From: Planctomycetota bacterium
Lineage (GTDB): Bacteria > Planctomycetota > UBA1135 > GCA-002686595
Reading direction: 5' to 3'
Length of the DNA stretch: 64,000 nucleotides
Assembly (NCBI GenBank): GCA_020638855.1
Contig: JACKHT010000002.1
Location: 445,592-509,591, forward strand
This document shows, piece after piece, positions 1-8,317 of the stretch; the stretch's first letter is position 1; each line of letters opens with the position of its first letter. The position numbers and the translations under genes were made by a program. The notes beneath the pieces were generated by a model. That model was given only the letters and a program-made list of their open reading frames with translations. It did not search any database and had not been told where the DNA came from.

Positions 1-200
1 ACCGTCAAGTCCACCGAAGGGTTCAAGTTCCAAGCCATCGGGCCGGGCTGGGTCGCCTGGCTGGCGGGGATGGGACCCGGGGTGGTCGTCGTCTGCGACG
101 GTGTGACCACCGAGTCAGGCGGCTTGGGACTGCAAGCCCCAATAGCCAGCGCCAGGAGCCCTAGAGCGGCTCCCGCACCATACCTCCGATTCCGTCCCAT
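1..200 (-). CDS. Putative lipoprotein, 3' end beyond the window
   Basis: Partial gene; only the first 66 codons are inside the window. The predicted product begins MGRNRRYGAG, followed by a short hydrophobic stretch ending in the lipobox-like sequence LAIGAC (Cys about residue 23), then a Ser/Thr/Pro-rich linker. That is the usual layout of a lipid-anchored exported protein. No domain can be recognised in the visible part, so function is unknown. The ATG is preceded by TACAAT six bases upstream and has no Shine-Dalgarno sequence, which supports this start and suggests a leaderless message. It lies downstream of the repeat protein at 292-2793 on the same strand but seems to have its own promoter. 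Confidence 0.65.
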   Translation of the reverse strand, partial: MGRNRRYGAGAALGLLALAIGACSPKPPDSVVTPSQTTTTPGPIPASQATQPGPMAWNLNPSVDLT

Positions 201-206
201 ACCCCT

Positions 207-212
207 ATTGTA
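207..212 (-). promoter_or_regulatory. -10-like element of leaderless lipoprotein gene
   Basis: TACAAT on the minus strand lies exactly six bases upstream of the ATG at 200. With the usual distance to the transcription start the mRNA would begin at or next to the ATG. It is one of a series in this window; no convincing -35 box is visible. Confidence 0.5.
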
Positions 213-291
213 CGCTGCTCCCGAGCTTTCGGATGGGGGCTCAGAAGACTCCAAAACGAGGCGGTCCCAAAACGGGAAGTGAGACCACCCA

Positions 292-2793
292 CTAGCGACG
301 TACGGTGAGGCGCAGGGACTCGCGCGCGCCGTCGAAACGGACCTCGCGCCGAATGTCTTTGTAGCCAGGTATGCGAACCAAGAGCCGCCAGCGGCCGCGC
401 GGAATTCCCGCCGATTGGAACTCGGCGGTGCCCTTCGAAGCTCCGGTGGCTCGCAGGGCAATCCGGCGTCCCTTCAACTCGGGTCGGTCGGCGGGGTCGG
501 AAAGGTACTCGAGCCGGGCCAGGCTCCCCTTGGGCAACCCAGAATCGGGGATCCCCCGGACTTGCAGGGCAAACGTCGTCCCTGGCCAAACCCGGACGAC
601 TCCCAAGTCCATCTTGGCCCCGGGTGAGAGATCCACCGGCGGTAGATCCACGTACTCGAAGCCGGGTGTCCGGATGCGGGCGCGGAAACGGCCCGGTCGC
701 AACCCCTGGATCTGGAAGCGCGTCCCCGAAGTGGTCAGGACCCCCCCTTGCAGCCCCTCAAAGCGCAGACGCGGCATCGGATCTTGGGTGTCGGCCAACA
801 ACACTTCCCCCTGAACCGATGCGGGGGCTCCGCGGAAGTCCGGCTCCATGGTCAAGATCAAGGGTTCGGGAAGCGGCAGCCCCATGGTCAGTTCCTTCGC
901 TCCCGAGAGCTTCCAACCCGCCCGCTCCACGCGCATCACGACCTCGCCCGACTCGGGCCAAGCCGCACGCAGCGCGAACGAACCGGTGGGGTCGGAACGG
1001 TCGGTCGCGAGGTCGCGGGAAGACTCCCCGCGGACCCGTACCCTTGCCCCCCCCACGGCGTAGCCTTCCGGGTCAAGCACCCAACCGCGCACGACCCGCA
1101 AGCGCTCCAACTCGAAGTCCTTCTCGAGAACCAGCAAGTTGTCGGGATCCCCCGATCCAGCGCCTACGTCGGCATCCATCCGAAAGTTCCTCGCAGCGAC
1201 GGCATCGCCGTCGCTTTCAAAACGCAGCACCAAGCCAGCATTCGGATACGTGGCAAATCCTTCGATCCGATAGCTCCCGTCGCTTTCCGTCCACCCCTCG
1301 CCCAGCACCTTGCCCCAATCCCCGCGCAGTTGCAGGTGCAAGCCCGCCCACGGCGTTTGGAACGAATCGGTGATCGTGCCGAACAGCCTTCCTTGCCAGC
1401 CGCTGGTCAGGACCAAGTCCATGCGTGCTTCCCCCGCAGCCAACTGGACTCTCGTGCGCGGGCTCGCGGCGCTCCGCCCAGCTGCCTGGCCGTCCTTGGC
1501 TCCAGCAACCTGCACCCAGAGGTCAGCACCCGAGGGAAGCGAAGGGAATTCGAAGTGCCCCTTCCCGTCGGTTTCGGCGGTCCAAGTGGGATGGGCTCCA
1601 CCCGATCGGCTCCCCCTGTTGCGCCGGGGGGGCGTCCATACGCATTCCACGACGCAACCCGCCACCGGTTTTCCGGTTGGATCCTGGACCACACCGCCCA
1701 GCCTTGCCGGCCGCGCAAGGTGCCAGACCCAGGGCGACTTGGCCTCCCAGTCCACGAGATCCAGGTACGGCTCTTCGATGGGAGCCCCGCCGGGGGGCAG
1801 CAAGCGCAGCCCCGTTCGCATCCCACGGGCCATGGGAATGGTGAATCGTCCGCTCGAGTCGCTGGTTGCCTGCGCCCCCGTGCCGACTTCCAGGTAGGTG
1901 GGCATGCCGAGGGCGTGGTAGGTGGCTTCGACGCGAACTCCCTCGACCGGGGTCTCGTCGTCTTGCCAAAGGACTCGGCCCTCCAACGGCGCAGTGGACT
2001 CACAGGTTTGCAAGGAAACTCGAACCTGCTCGCCAGCGGTCACGGCGATATCCTTGGCCACGGCATAAACCCCGGGCCCAAGCCGAATCGAGTAAACCCC
2101 CGCCTCGAGGCCGTCAAAGCGAAAGGCCCCTTGGGGGTCGAGGGGTACCTTCGCCAACTCGGAGAACGTGACGTTGGGTCCTGCCCCATACAGGAATGCT
2201 TGCACTTCCGGTGGCCCACCCGAGAACTCCCCTAGCAGGCTGGCCGCCTGTACCAGCAACAAAGTCAGCGCTTCCCCGCTGGTAGCGCGGGGCTTGGCGC
2301 GCGCGGTGTAGCCCGGCTTGGAAGCGATCAAGTCGCAGCCTTCCCCCAAAGGCACTTCCAACACAAAGCCACCTTGAGCGTCGCTTTGCGTTGCTACGCT
2401 GCCTTGCGCAAAACGGGCCTCGATACGAGCCCCTTCCAGGGGTTGCCCCGTGCGGCTGGCGAGCACGGTTCCATGCCAAGTTCCAAGGGTGGCTGCGCCC
2501 CAATCGACAGCGAGCGCTTGATCGACGGGGACGGGATCCGGGTCAGCGGCCGACGTGCGAGTGGAGGATTCCGGCGCTTGGCCGGCGAGTTGCGAGTCTC
2601 CGGCAGGGACCCCCGAGGATTCCTGCGACACGCTCTCGTTCTCCAATCCGGCGTGGGTGCCTGCTGCGCGCGGTCCGTCCAGCGCCCACCACACCAACCC
2701 GAACATCACGAAGAGTCCCAGCAGCACAAAGCCTACACTCCCCCGCACGGGGACCGAGCCCTTGGGATGCGGGTTGGAGCGAGCCATGACCAT
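292..2793 (-). CDS. Membrane-anchored protein with carboxypeptidase regulatory-like repeats
   Basis: An 833-residue protein with a basic N-terminus, one transmembrane segment (about residues 17-38, FVLLGLFVMFGLVWWAL) and a long extracytoplasmic part. The latter contains about six repeats of the carboxypeptidase regulatory-like/transthyretin-type fold. Each starts with a G-x-V-x-D/L-x(4)-P-x-x-G-A/V-x-V pattern, for example LGGVVQDPTGKPVAGC and VRGWVLDPEGYAVGGA. Such beta-sandwich repeats usually mediate surface adhesion or structural roles; no catalytic domain is seen. The ATG overlaps the stop codon of the upstream propeller gene (TGATG), indicating translational coupling. The reading frame stays open far upstream, but that extension lies wholly inside the propeller gene and is rejected. 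Confidence 0.75.
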   Translation of the reverse strand: MVMARSNPHPKGSVPVRGSVGFVLLGLFVMFGLVWWALDGPRAAGTHAGLENESVSQESSGVPAGDSQLAGQAPESSTRTSAADPDPVPVDQALAVDWGAATLGTWHGTVLASRTGQPLEGARIEARFAQGSVATQSDAQGGFVLEVPLGEGCDLIASKPGYTARAKPRATSGEALTLLLVQAASLLGEFSGGPPEVQAFLYGAGPNVTFSELAKVPLDPQGAFRFDGLEAGVYSIRLGPGVYAVAKDIAVTAGEQVRVSLQTCESTAPLEGRVLWQDDETPVEGVRVEATYHALGMPTYLEVGTGAQATSDSSGRFTIPMARGMRTGLRLLPPGGAPIEEPYLDLVDWEAKSPWVWHLARPARLGGVVQDPTGKPVAGCVVECVWTPPRRNRGSRSGGAHPTWTAETDGKGHFEFPSLPSGADLWVQVAGAKDGQAAGRSAASPRTRVQLAAGEARMDLVLTSGWQGRLFGTITDSFQTPWAGLHLQLRGDWGKVLGEGWTESDGSYRIEGFATYPNAGLVLRFESDGDAVAARNFRMDADVGAGSGDPDNLLVLEKDFELERLRVVRGWVLDPEGYAVGGARVRVRGESSRDLATDRSDPTGSFALRAAWPESGEVVMRVERAGWKLSGAKELTMGLPLPEPLILTMEPDFRGAPASVQGEVLLADTQDPMPRLRFEGLQGGVLTTSGTRFQIQGLRPGRFRARIRTPGFEYVDLPPVDLSPGAKMDLGVVRVWPGTTFALQVRGIPDSGLPKGSLARLEYLSDPADRPELKGRRIALRATGASKGTAEFQSAGIPRGRWRLLVRIPGYKDIRREVRFDGARESLRLTVRR

Positions 2794-3656
2794 CAGGAGA
2801 CGAGCGCGGGGAACGCCCCGTAGCATACGCCCTGCAGGGTAAAGACTTGAACCCGATCCCCAAACGCATCCATGACAAAGACGCGCGCGGGCTGCAGGCC
2901 TTGGCTGGGGGCCAAGGCCAAGGCGCAGGGATCTTCCACTTGACCATCCTCGCGCCCCCCTTCCGCAATGCACGCGATGCGCCGGCCTTCGTCGTCGAAC
3001 ACCCACACGCTCGACCTTTCCCCGCCAAACCCCACGACCACATGACCATCGGGGGCCACCACCATGCAACTGGGTCGAGCACCGGGTCCGGCTTCGTGCA
3101 GTGGAATGCTGAAGTGGTAGTCCCCGCCGCGGAAGACCTGAATCCGCGCAGCGGCGGCCTCCAACACCAAGAGTTCGCGGGTTCCCCGGGCAGCGATGGC
3201 GCAAACTTCCTCGAAGCGACCCTCGGGATCTCCCAACGGACGTAGCGACAGGTTGGTACCGCGAACCGTGTGCAAGACTTGCACCGCATGGCGCCGCCGT
3301 CCCCCGGAGGCCACCACCAACACCATGTCTTCGTCCTCGCCCAGGGCCAGGGTCGCCACCGGGTAGCCCAAGTCGCCGACTTGGTCGCGCCGTTCGGTTG
3401 CCGGCTCGAGGCAGACCACCTGGACACCAAACAACGTGTAACCGCGCACGCATCCGGCCGGCCCGTCGGCGATCCACAGGCGGTGGTCATGGTCGAGCGA
3501 CAACCCGGTGGCGGCCGAGCGACCGGCCTTGGCATCCTGGAAGCGCACGATGGTCCGGATGGGGTGCCCATCCAAGTCGAATGCCGTGACGCTGGCGCTC
3601 TTGGCATGACGCCCCACGTAGAGCACTCCGCCCGCTTCGCACAATCCACCGTACAT
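2793..3656 (-). CDS. NHL/beta-propeller-like protein
   Basis: A 287-residue protein made of repeated blades such as TGLSLDHDHRLWIADG, CMVVAPDGHVVVGFGG and LALAPSQGLQPARVFVMD. This resembles NHL or SMP-30-like six-bladed propellers, which bind ligands or partner proteins. There is no signal peptide, so it is probably cytoplasmic. A longer start (TTG at 3683) is possible. The ATG at 3656 is preferred because TACGAT lies exactly six bases before it, matching the leaderless pattern of other genes here. The stop codon overlaps the start of the repeat protein downstream, so the two are probably co-expressed. Specific ligand and function are unknown. Confidence 0.65.
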   Translation of the reverse strand: MYGGLCEAGGVLYVGRHAKSASVTAFDLDGHPIRTIVRFQDAKAGRSAATGLSLDHDHRLWIADGPAGCVRGYTLFGVQVVCLEPATERRDQVGDLGYPVATLALGEDEDMVLVVASGGRRRHAVQVLHTVRGTNLSLRPLGDPEGRFEEVCAIAARGTRELLVLEAAAARIQVFRGGDYHFSIPLHEAGPGARPSCMVVAPDGHVVVGFGGERSSVWVFDDEGRRIACIAEGGREDGQVEDPCALALAPSQGLQPARVFVMDAFGDRVQVFTLQGVCYGAFPALVS

Positions 3657-3662
3657 GGGACC

Positions 3663-3668
3663 ATCGTA
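3663..3668 (-). promoter_or_regulatory. -10-like element of leaderless propeller gene
   Basis: TACGAT on the minus strand is six bases upstream of the ATG at 3656. It supports that start over the upstream TTG and suggests a leaderless two-gene message (propeller plus repeat protein). Confidence 0.5.
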
Positions 3669-3735
3669 GGACGCGGGTCGCAACCTGCCGAGCGAACGGC
3701 CCGTTTTCCTGATCTTGGACGGCCGGGAGCGGACC

Positions 3736-4638
3736 CTAAGTCGGACCTCGCGGGCGGCTCATGCGACTGGTCGGTCGGGAATCGCTCGGGGATGCGGGAA
3801 CCAACTCCAAGCACACGACTTCCGCCGGGACCCCCACGCGCACGGGAACCCCGACCACGCCTAGGCCTCGATTCACGTACAACGTGGTGGGTCCCAAGTT
3901 CACGCGCAGCCCCGGATGGCTGGGTCCCAGCGCTCGCAGCCCGGGCAAGTCGATTTGTCGACCATGGGTATGACCCGCCAGGACCGCCACACACCCGGGT
4001 CGAACGAGGGCGGGTGCCCCGAGCGGATGATGGCACAACACCAATTCGAATTCGCCGGCTTCGAGTTCGGGGCGACACGGGGTAGCAGCCTCGGGCGGAG
4101 ACTCCTCCAGATCGCTGATCCCGGTGACCCACAGCGGAAGCTCGCCCAACCGCACGCTCTTGTTTTCCAAACAGGTGATGTTCTGCTCGCGCAAAGCGGC
4201 GGCGATGCGCGCCTCTTGGTGCCCGCGGTAGTCGTGGTTGCCAAACACGGCGAAGCCACCTCGAGGCGGAACCAAGGCACCCAGATCGGGAGCGATCGCA
4301 AGCACGTCATCCCAGGCGTGGGTGATGTAGTCGCCGGTCAATACAAGCAAATCGGGCATCTGGCCTGCGATCCATTGCGCGATCGCCTTCAAGTCTCCCG
4401 CTCCCAAGAAGGGTCCCGCGTGCATGTCGGAGAGGTGCAAGATCCGAAAGCCGTGCAGCGCCCTGGGAAGGCCGGGGACGGGCAGACGCTCTTCGCGCAA
4501 TTCCCAGCGGCCGGGCCCGAGGTAGCGGCTGCGGTACCAAGCCCTGCCACCCAACCAGCGCGCTGCATGTCGACACGAGGCAAACACCAAACGACGAACC
4601 AGCGAGTGTCGCCGGACGGGTTGCCGCAACGGGTCCAT
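3736..4638 (-). CDS. Metallophosphoesterase (calcineurin-like)
   Basis: A 300-residue protein with the full metallophosphatase signature in order: LHLSDMHAG (D-x-H), LTGDYI (GD), FGNHDYRG (GNHD), CHHPL and AGHTHGRQ (GHTH). These residues bind two metal ions and hydrolyse phosphoesters. The arrangement, with a basic N-terminal segment before the first motif, resembles YkuE/YaeI-type phosphodiesterases that act on lipid-linked substrates, but the substrate cannot be read from sequence. The start is placed at MDPLRQ, four bases after the stop of the anti-sigma-like gene, so translation is probably coupled to it. An in-frame upstream extension lies inside that gene and is rejected. Confidence 0.85.
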   Translation of the reverse strand: MDPLRQPVRRHSLVRRLVFASCRHAARWLGGRAWYRSRYLGPGRWELREERLPVPGLPRALHGFRILHLSDMHAGPFLGAGDLKAIAQWIAGQMPDLLVLTGDYITHAWDDVLAIAPDLGALVPPRGGFAVFGNHDYRGHQEARIAAALREQNITCLENKSVRLGELPLWVTGISDLEESPPEAATPCRPELEAGEFELVLCHHPLGAPALVRPGCVAVLAGHTHGRQIDLPGLRALGPSHPGLRVNLGPTTLYVNRGLGVVGVPVRVGVPAEVVCLELVPASPSDSRPTSRMSRPRGPT

Positions 4639-4642
4639 GGCC

Positions 4643-5425
4643 CTAGCGAGCGTCGGATGCAGCGAACGTTTGAGCCACACCTGCGACCAGCTGGGTCGAA
4701 CCTTCGGCGTGCAACCACTCGGCTGTGCCGTCGAGAATCTCGACGGAGAGCCCGGCGGGGGTTTGCTGGAGGTTCGCCCGGCAGGCCGCTTTGGCAATCA
4801 GGACTCCTCCATCGCTGTAACAACGGAAGGGACCTTGCACCGCGACACGGCCTTGGAAGAGTCGCATGCTCACCGGGTGCATCGATTCCAGGCGCACTTC
4901 GGCGCCAGGATCCAAGTCCCACACGGTTTTGCCGCTCTGAACTTGCGCGTGCCCAGCGGGCCCCACGAACAAGCGCTCGCGCACGCGCATGCGAACCCCT
5001 TGGGCACCGGGGGCCAGCTCCTGGCCGCGCAGCCAAACGTCGGCGACCTGGGCTTGGACTTGAGCGCCACCGGGAGTCATCAGCTTGTGACTCAGGCCCC
5101 ACATCAACAGGGCAAAGAAGGCGGGGTACACGAGGGTCCGCAGCCGACTGCGCATCCAGTTGCGCGAGGGCCCCGACTCGAAGACGTCTTGTCGAAGACT
5201 ATGGCGTCGCAGGGCCTTTTCCTGGGCCAAGCGAGTGATCCGTTTTTCATGCCCGAGCCGGGCCAAAGTCCCGGCGACCCGTTCGAAGTGCTCGGCGCAC
5301 CCGGGGCACCCCCCCAAATGCTCGCGCAAGGCGCCCCGCTCCTGGGGCGCCAAACTGGCGCTGGCGAAGCGCTGCACCAGGGCCTGGGCGGCCAGGCAAT
5401 CGATTTCCGAAACGAGGGCAGACAT
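4643..5425 (-). CDS. Zinc-finger anti-sigma/FecR-like membrane protein
   Basis: A 260-residue protein. Residues about 10-55 contain a zf-HC2-like motif (HLGGCPGCAEH, with H-x3-C-x2-C spacing), typical of anti-sigma factors that hold ECF sigma factors at the membrane. A hydrophobic segment (YPAFFALLMWGLSHKLM, about residues 100-116) would span the membrane. The outer part resembles a FecR-type domain (WLRGQEL, GHAQVQSGKTVWDLDPGAEVRL). No sigma factor gene is adjacent; the only one here is at 14450-15022. It is followed four bases later by the metallophosphoesterase gene. An anti-sigma role is inferred from family layout only. Confidence 0.6.
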   Translation of the reverse strand: MSALVSEIDCLAAQALVQRFASASLAPQERGALREHLGGCPGCAEHFERVAGTLARLGHEKRITRLAQEKALRRHSLRQDVFESGPSRNWMRSRLRTLVYPAFFALLMWGLSHKLMTPGGAQVQAQVADVWLRGQELAPGAQGVRMRVRERLFVGPAGHAQVQSGKTVWDLDPGAEVRLESMHPVSMRLFQGRVAVQGPFRCYSDGGVLIAKAACRANLQQTPAGLSVEILDGTAEWLHAEGSTQLVAGVAQTFAASDAR

Positions 5426-5504
5426 GGGACCGGATAGGCCTTCGGCAGGAATGCTGGGTTCCTGAAGCCGAATCCGCCCGGGAACGGGCCTAGCCCCAAC
5501 GGGA

Positions 5505-6977
5505 TTAGGCCAGCCGGGCGGCCCCGGCCCGAATCCGGGCCAAGCTCGACGGGGTGCTCAACAATTCGATGGTCTCGAACAGGTCCGGCCCCCCACCCAT
5601 GCCGGTCAAGGCTAGGCGCAAGGGCTGGAACAAATCGGCCAACTTCGCCCCACGATCTTCGAGCCAGGCCTTGGTGGCACCGGCCATGTCCGCAGCTGTG
5701 TGGCCCAAACGCCCCGCTTCGAGCGCTTCGGCAAAGGCGAGCAGGATTTCCGCCCGGCCTTCGCGTTTGCGCGCCCCCTTCTCCGCCTTCTCGTCGTACA
5801 CGATGGCGTCATCGGGTTGGAAGAAATGGGCCACCCAAGCCGGGAAGTCGCTGTACAGGCTCATGCGATCCTGCACCGAGGCCACCACGCGCAGGAACCA
5901 GGGCCGCCGGGCTTCGATCGCTTCGGCGGTCATCAGCTGCGCCTCGATTGCGAAGGGCGCAACGTGCTGCGCCAGTTCTTCGACCGTCTCACGCCGCAAG
6001 TATTCGCCCGCCATCCAAAGGAATTTGGCCGGATCGAACACCGCCCCAGCCTTCGAAACATCGCGGATATCGAAGTGCTCGACAAACTTGGCTCGATCGA
6101 ACACATCGGTCTCACCATCCAAGGACCATCCTTGCAACGCCAGGAAGTTGAAAATGGCCTCTTTGGGGTATCCCTTGGCCTGGTAGTCGGGCAACGACGT
6201 GTCCCCCGTTCGCTTGCTGAGTTTTTTGCGATCGGTGCCCAACATCAGAGGCAAGTGGGCAAAGGCTGGCTCAGGCTTCCCGCAAGCGGCATACACCAAA
6301 AGCTGCTTGGGCGTGTTCACCAAGTGCTCCTCGCCCCGGAAGACGTGGGTGATCTGCATGTCCAGATCGTCGCACACCACGACGAAGTTGTAGGTCGGAG
6401 CTTCGCCTCCGCGGCGAACCATGACCCAGTCGTCGATCTCTTCGTGGGGAATGGTGACCTGACCACGGATCAGATCCTCGAAGCGCGTTTCCCCGGCCGG
6501 GATACGGAAGCGAGTCGCGAAAGGCTCCCCCGCCTCGGCCCTGCGGCGGGAGACTTCCGGATCCAGGTCACGATCGCTACCGCGGTACGCGACGCGTTGC
6601 TTGCGTGCCTCCTGTTCGGCCCGCCATGCATCCAAGGCCTCGGGGGTGCTGAAGTCCCGGTAGGCGTGGCCACTGGCCAGCAGCGCCTGGGCCATTTCCA
6701 AGTGCCGCGCCACCCGCTCGCTCTGACGATAGGGCGCGAAGGGTCCCCCCTTGCCGGGCCCCTCGTCGTAGTCGAGCCCAAGCCAATCCAAGGCGGCCAG
6801 GATCGCTTGCTCGGATACCTGGGTGTTGCGGTCGTGGTCGGTGTCTTCGATGCGCAGCACGAATTGCCCCCCAAAACGGCGGGCATAGGCCCAGTTGAAC
6901 AGGGCCGTACGGCAGAGGCCCAAGTGCACGGAACCGGTGGGGCTGGGCGCGATTCGAACGCGGATGGTTTTCGACAT
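5505..6977 (-). CDS. gltX: Glutamate--tRNA ligase
   Basis: A 490-residue class I aminoacyl-tRNA synthetase that charges tRNA-Glu. The N-terminus carries the HIGH-region signature APSPTGSVHLG (residues 10-20), and the KMSKS-type loop is DRKKLSKRTGD. Between them are typical GluRS blocks such as LRIEDTDHDRNT and DDLDMQITHVFRGEEHLVNTPKQ-like sequence. Length is normal. Two ATGs are close together (6986 and 6977). The second was chosen because family members have only a few residues before the VRIAPSPTG strand. Neither has a clear Shine-Dalgarno; a TATCTT at 7011-7016 could be the -10 of a promoter with a short leader. Confidence 0.95.
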   Translation of the reverse strand: MSKTIRVRIAPSPTGSVHLGLCRTALFNWAYARRFGGQFVLRIEDTDHDRNTQVSEQAILAALDWLGLDYDEGPGKGGPFAPYRQSERVARHLEMAQALLASGHAYRDFSTPEALDAWRAEQEARKQRVAYRGSDRDLDPEVSRRRAEAGEPFATRFRIPAGETRFEDLIRGQVTIPHEEIDDWVMVRRGGEAPTYNFVVVCDDLDMQITHVFRGEEHLVNTPKQLLVYAACGKPEPAFAHLPLMLGTDRKKLSKRTGDTSLPDYQAKGYPKEAIFNFLALQGWSLDGETDVFDRAKFVEHFDIRDVSKAGAVFDPAKFLWMAGEYLRRETVEELAQHVAPFAIEAQLMTAEAIEARRPWFLRVVASVQDRMSLYSDFPAWVAHFFQPDDAIVYDEKAEKGARKREGRAEILLAFAEALEAGRLGHTAADMAGATKAWLEDRGAKLADLFQPLRLALTGMGGGPDLFETIELLSTPSSLARIRAGAARLA

Positions 6978-7191
6978 GGCATCCATGGAGTGGAAGTGGC
7001 GGCGGGCAAGAAGATACGGCCTGGGGAGGCTGCATCCACCCTGGAACCCATCATATTCGAGCAGCGCCGCGCGGCTCGAGGGCACTTCCCCGGCTTTGGA
7101 CGCGATGGATTGGATTCGTTCGCCTTGGAAGTCGCCACCCGACGAACGGAAGACGAACGGAATCGGAGGGGAAATGCCATTCGAGGTTTTC

Positions 7192-7197
7192 TAGCAT
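7192..7197 (+). promoter_or_regulatory. -10-like element of leaderless add gene
   Basis: TAGCAT is followed by GGAGGG and then directly by the ATG of the adenosine deaminase gene. GGAGGG touches the ATG with no spacer, so it is badly placed as a ribosome site. The hexamer six bases upstream fits the leaderless pattern seen elsewhere in the window. Confidence 0.5.
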
Positions 7198-7203
7198 GGA
7201 GGG

Positions 7204-8316
7204 ATGAGCACCCTTCCTACGAGCCCCGAATGGACCCAAGAACGGATCTTGAGCCTACCCAAAGTCAGCTTGCACGACCACTTGGACGGCAGCCTGCGCC
7301 CGTCCACGGTGCTCGAATTGGCGGCCGAGTGCGGCTACGCCGAACTTCCGGAACAGGATCCCGTCGCCCTAGGCCAGTGGTTCCACCGCGGGGCGGATCG
7401 GGGCAGTCTGCCTTTGTACCTGGAAGGCTTCGCGCACACCATCGCGGTCATGCAAAGCGCTAGCGCGCTCGAGCGCGTCGCTTTCGAGTATGCCGAAGAC
7501 ATGGCCCGCGATGGGGTCGTGTACTTCGAGGTCCGCTTCGCCCCCCACTTCCACACCCAGGGAGGCCTCGGACTCGACGCCGTGCTCGAGGCCGTGCTAG
7601 CCGGGCTGGCCCGCGGCCGTCGCGAGTATGGCGTCGAATCCGGGGTCATCGTTTGCGCCCTGCGCAACCAGCCCACCAGCCTCTCGCTCAAACTGGCCGA
7701 GCTGGCCGCGTCTTGGATGGACCGGGGCGTGTGTGGCTTCGACTTGGCCGGAGAAGAGGCCGGGCACCCCGCGAAGGAACACCTCGAAGCCTTCCAATTG
7801 ATCAAGCGCCGCAATGGATCGATCACGATCCACGCCGGCGAGGGATTCGGTCCGGAGAGTATCTGGCAAGCCCTGCAGTTCTGCGGCGCACACCGCATCG
7901 GCCACGGGACGCGACTGATCGAGGACATCGCGGTCTTTGGCGGCAAAGTGATCCAAGTGGGCAGCCTGGCGCGCTACGTGCTCGACCATCGCATCCCGCT
8001 CGAAATCTGCCTTTCGTCCAACGTCCACACAGGAGCCTGTGCGAGGATCGAAGACCACCCCTTCCCCTACTTCTTGAGCCACGGGTACCGGGTCACGCTC
8101 AACACCGACAACCGGCTGATGAGCAACACCACGCTCAGCAAGGAGTTCGCCTTGGCGGTCGCCACCTTCGGGCTCGAACTGAAGGATCTGGAGCGGTTGA
8201 CCGTCAACGCGATGAACGCGGCCTTCTATCCCTATGCCGAGCGCAAACGGGTGGTCCACGAACGGATTCTGCCCGTGTACCAAAAACTGCGAGGCACCAA
8301 GAATCGGGAGGCTTGA
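7204..8316 (+). CDS. add: Adenosine deaminase
   Basis: A 370-residue metal-dependent deaminase converting adenosine to inosine in purine salvage. Recognised by the metal-binding HDHLDGSLR block near residue 24, the catalytic HAGE motif (ITIHAGEGFG), CLSSNVHTGA, and the C-terminal LNTDNRLMSNTTLSKE block, which matches bacterial adenosine deaminases rather than adenine deaminases. Length is slightly above the usual 340. It is the first gene of a unit with the esterase, whose GTG begins two bases after this stop. A TAGCAT hexamer six bases before the ATG suggests a leaderless transcript. Confidence 0.92.
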   Translation: MSTLPTSPEWTQERILSLPKVSLHDHLDGSLRPSTVLELAAECGYAELPEQDPVALGQWFHRGADRGSLPLYLEGFAHTIAVMQSASALERVAFEYAEDMARDGVVYFEVRFAPHFHTQGGLGLDAVLEAVLAGLARGRREYGVESGVIVCALRNQPTSLSLKLAELAASWMDRGVCGFDLAGEEAGHPAKEHLEAFQLIKRRNGSITIHAGEGFGPESIWQALQFCGAHRIGHGTRLIEDIAVFGGKVIQVGSLARYVLDHRIPLEICLSSNVHTGACARIEDHPFPYFLSHGYRVTLNTDNRLMSNTTLSKEFALAVATFGLELKDLERLTVNAMNAAFYPYAERKRVVHERILPVYQKLRGTKNREA

Positions 8317-8317
8317 A

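Noticed and set aside
748..2235. Long plus-strand open frame opposite the repeat protein
   Set aside because: Composition is Arg/Pro/Gly-rich with no fold pattern. The minus-strand frame has a transmembrane segment and regular repeats, so this is a GC-driven shadow.
5700..7463. 587-codon plus-strand frame spanning gltX and the add start
   Set aside because: It runs antisense to a clear GluRS and continues into add in the wrong frame; no motif is present.
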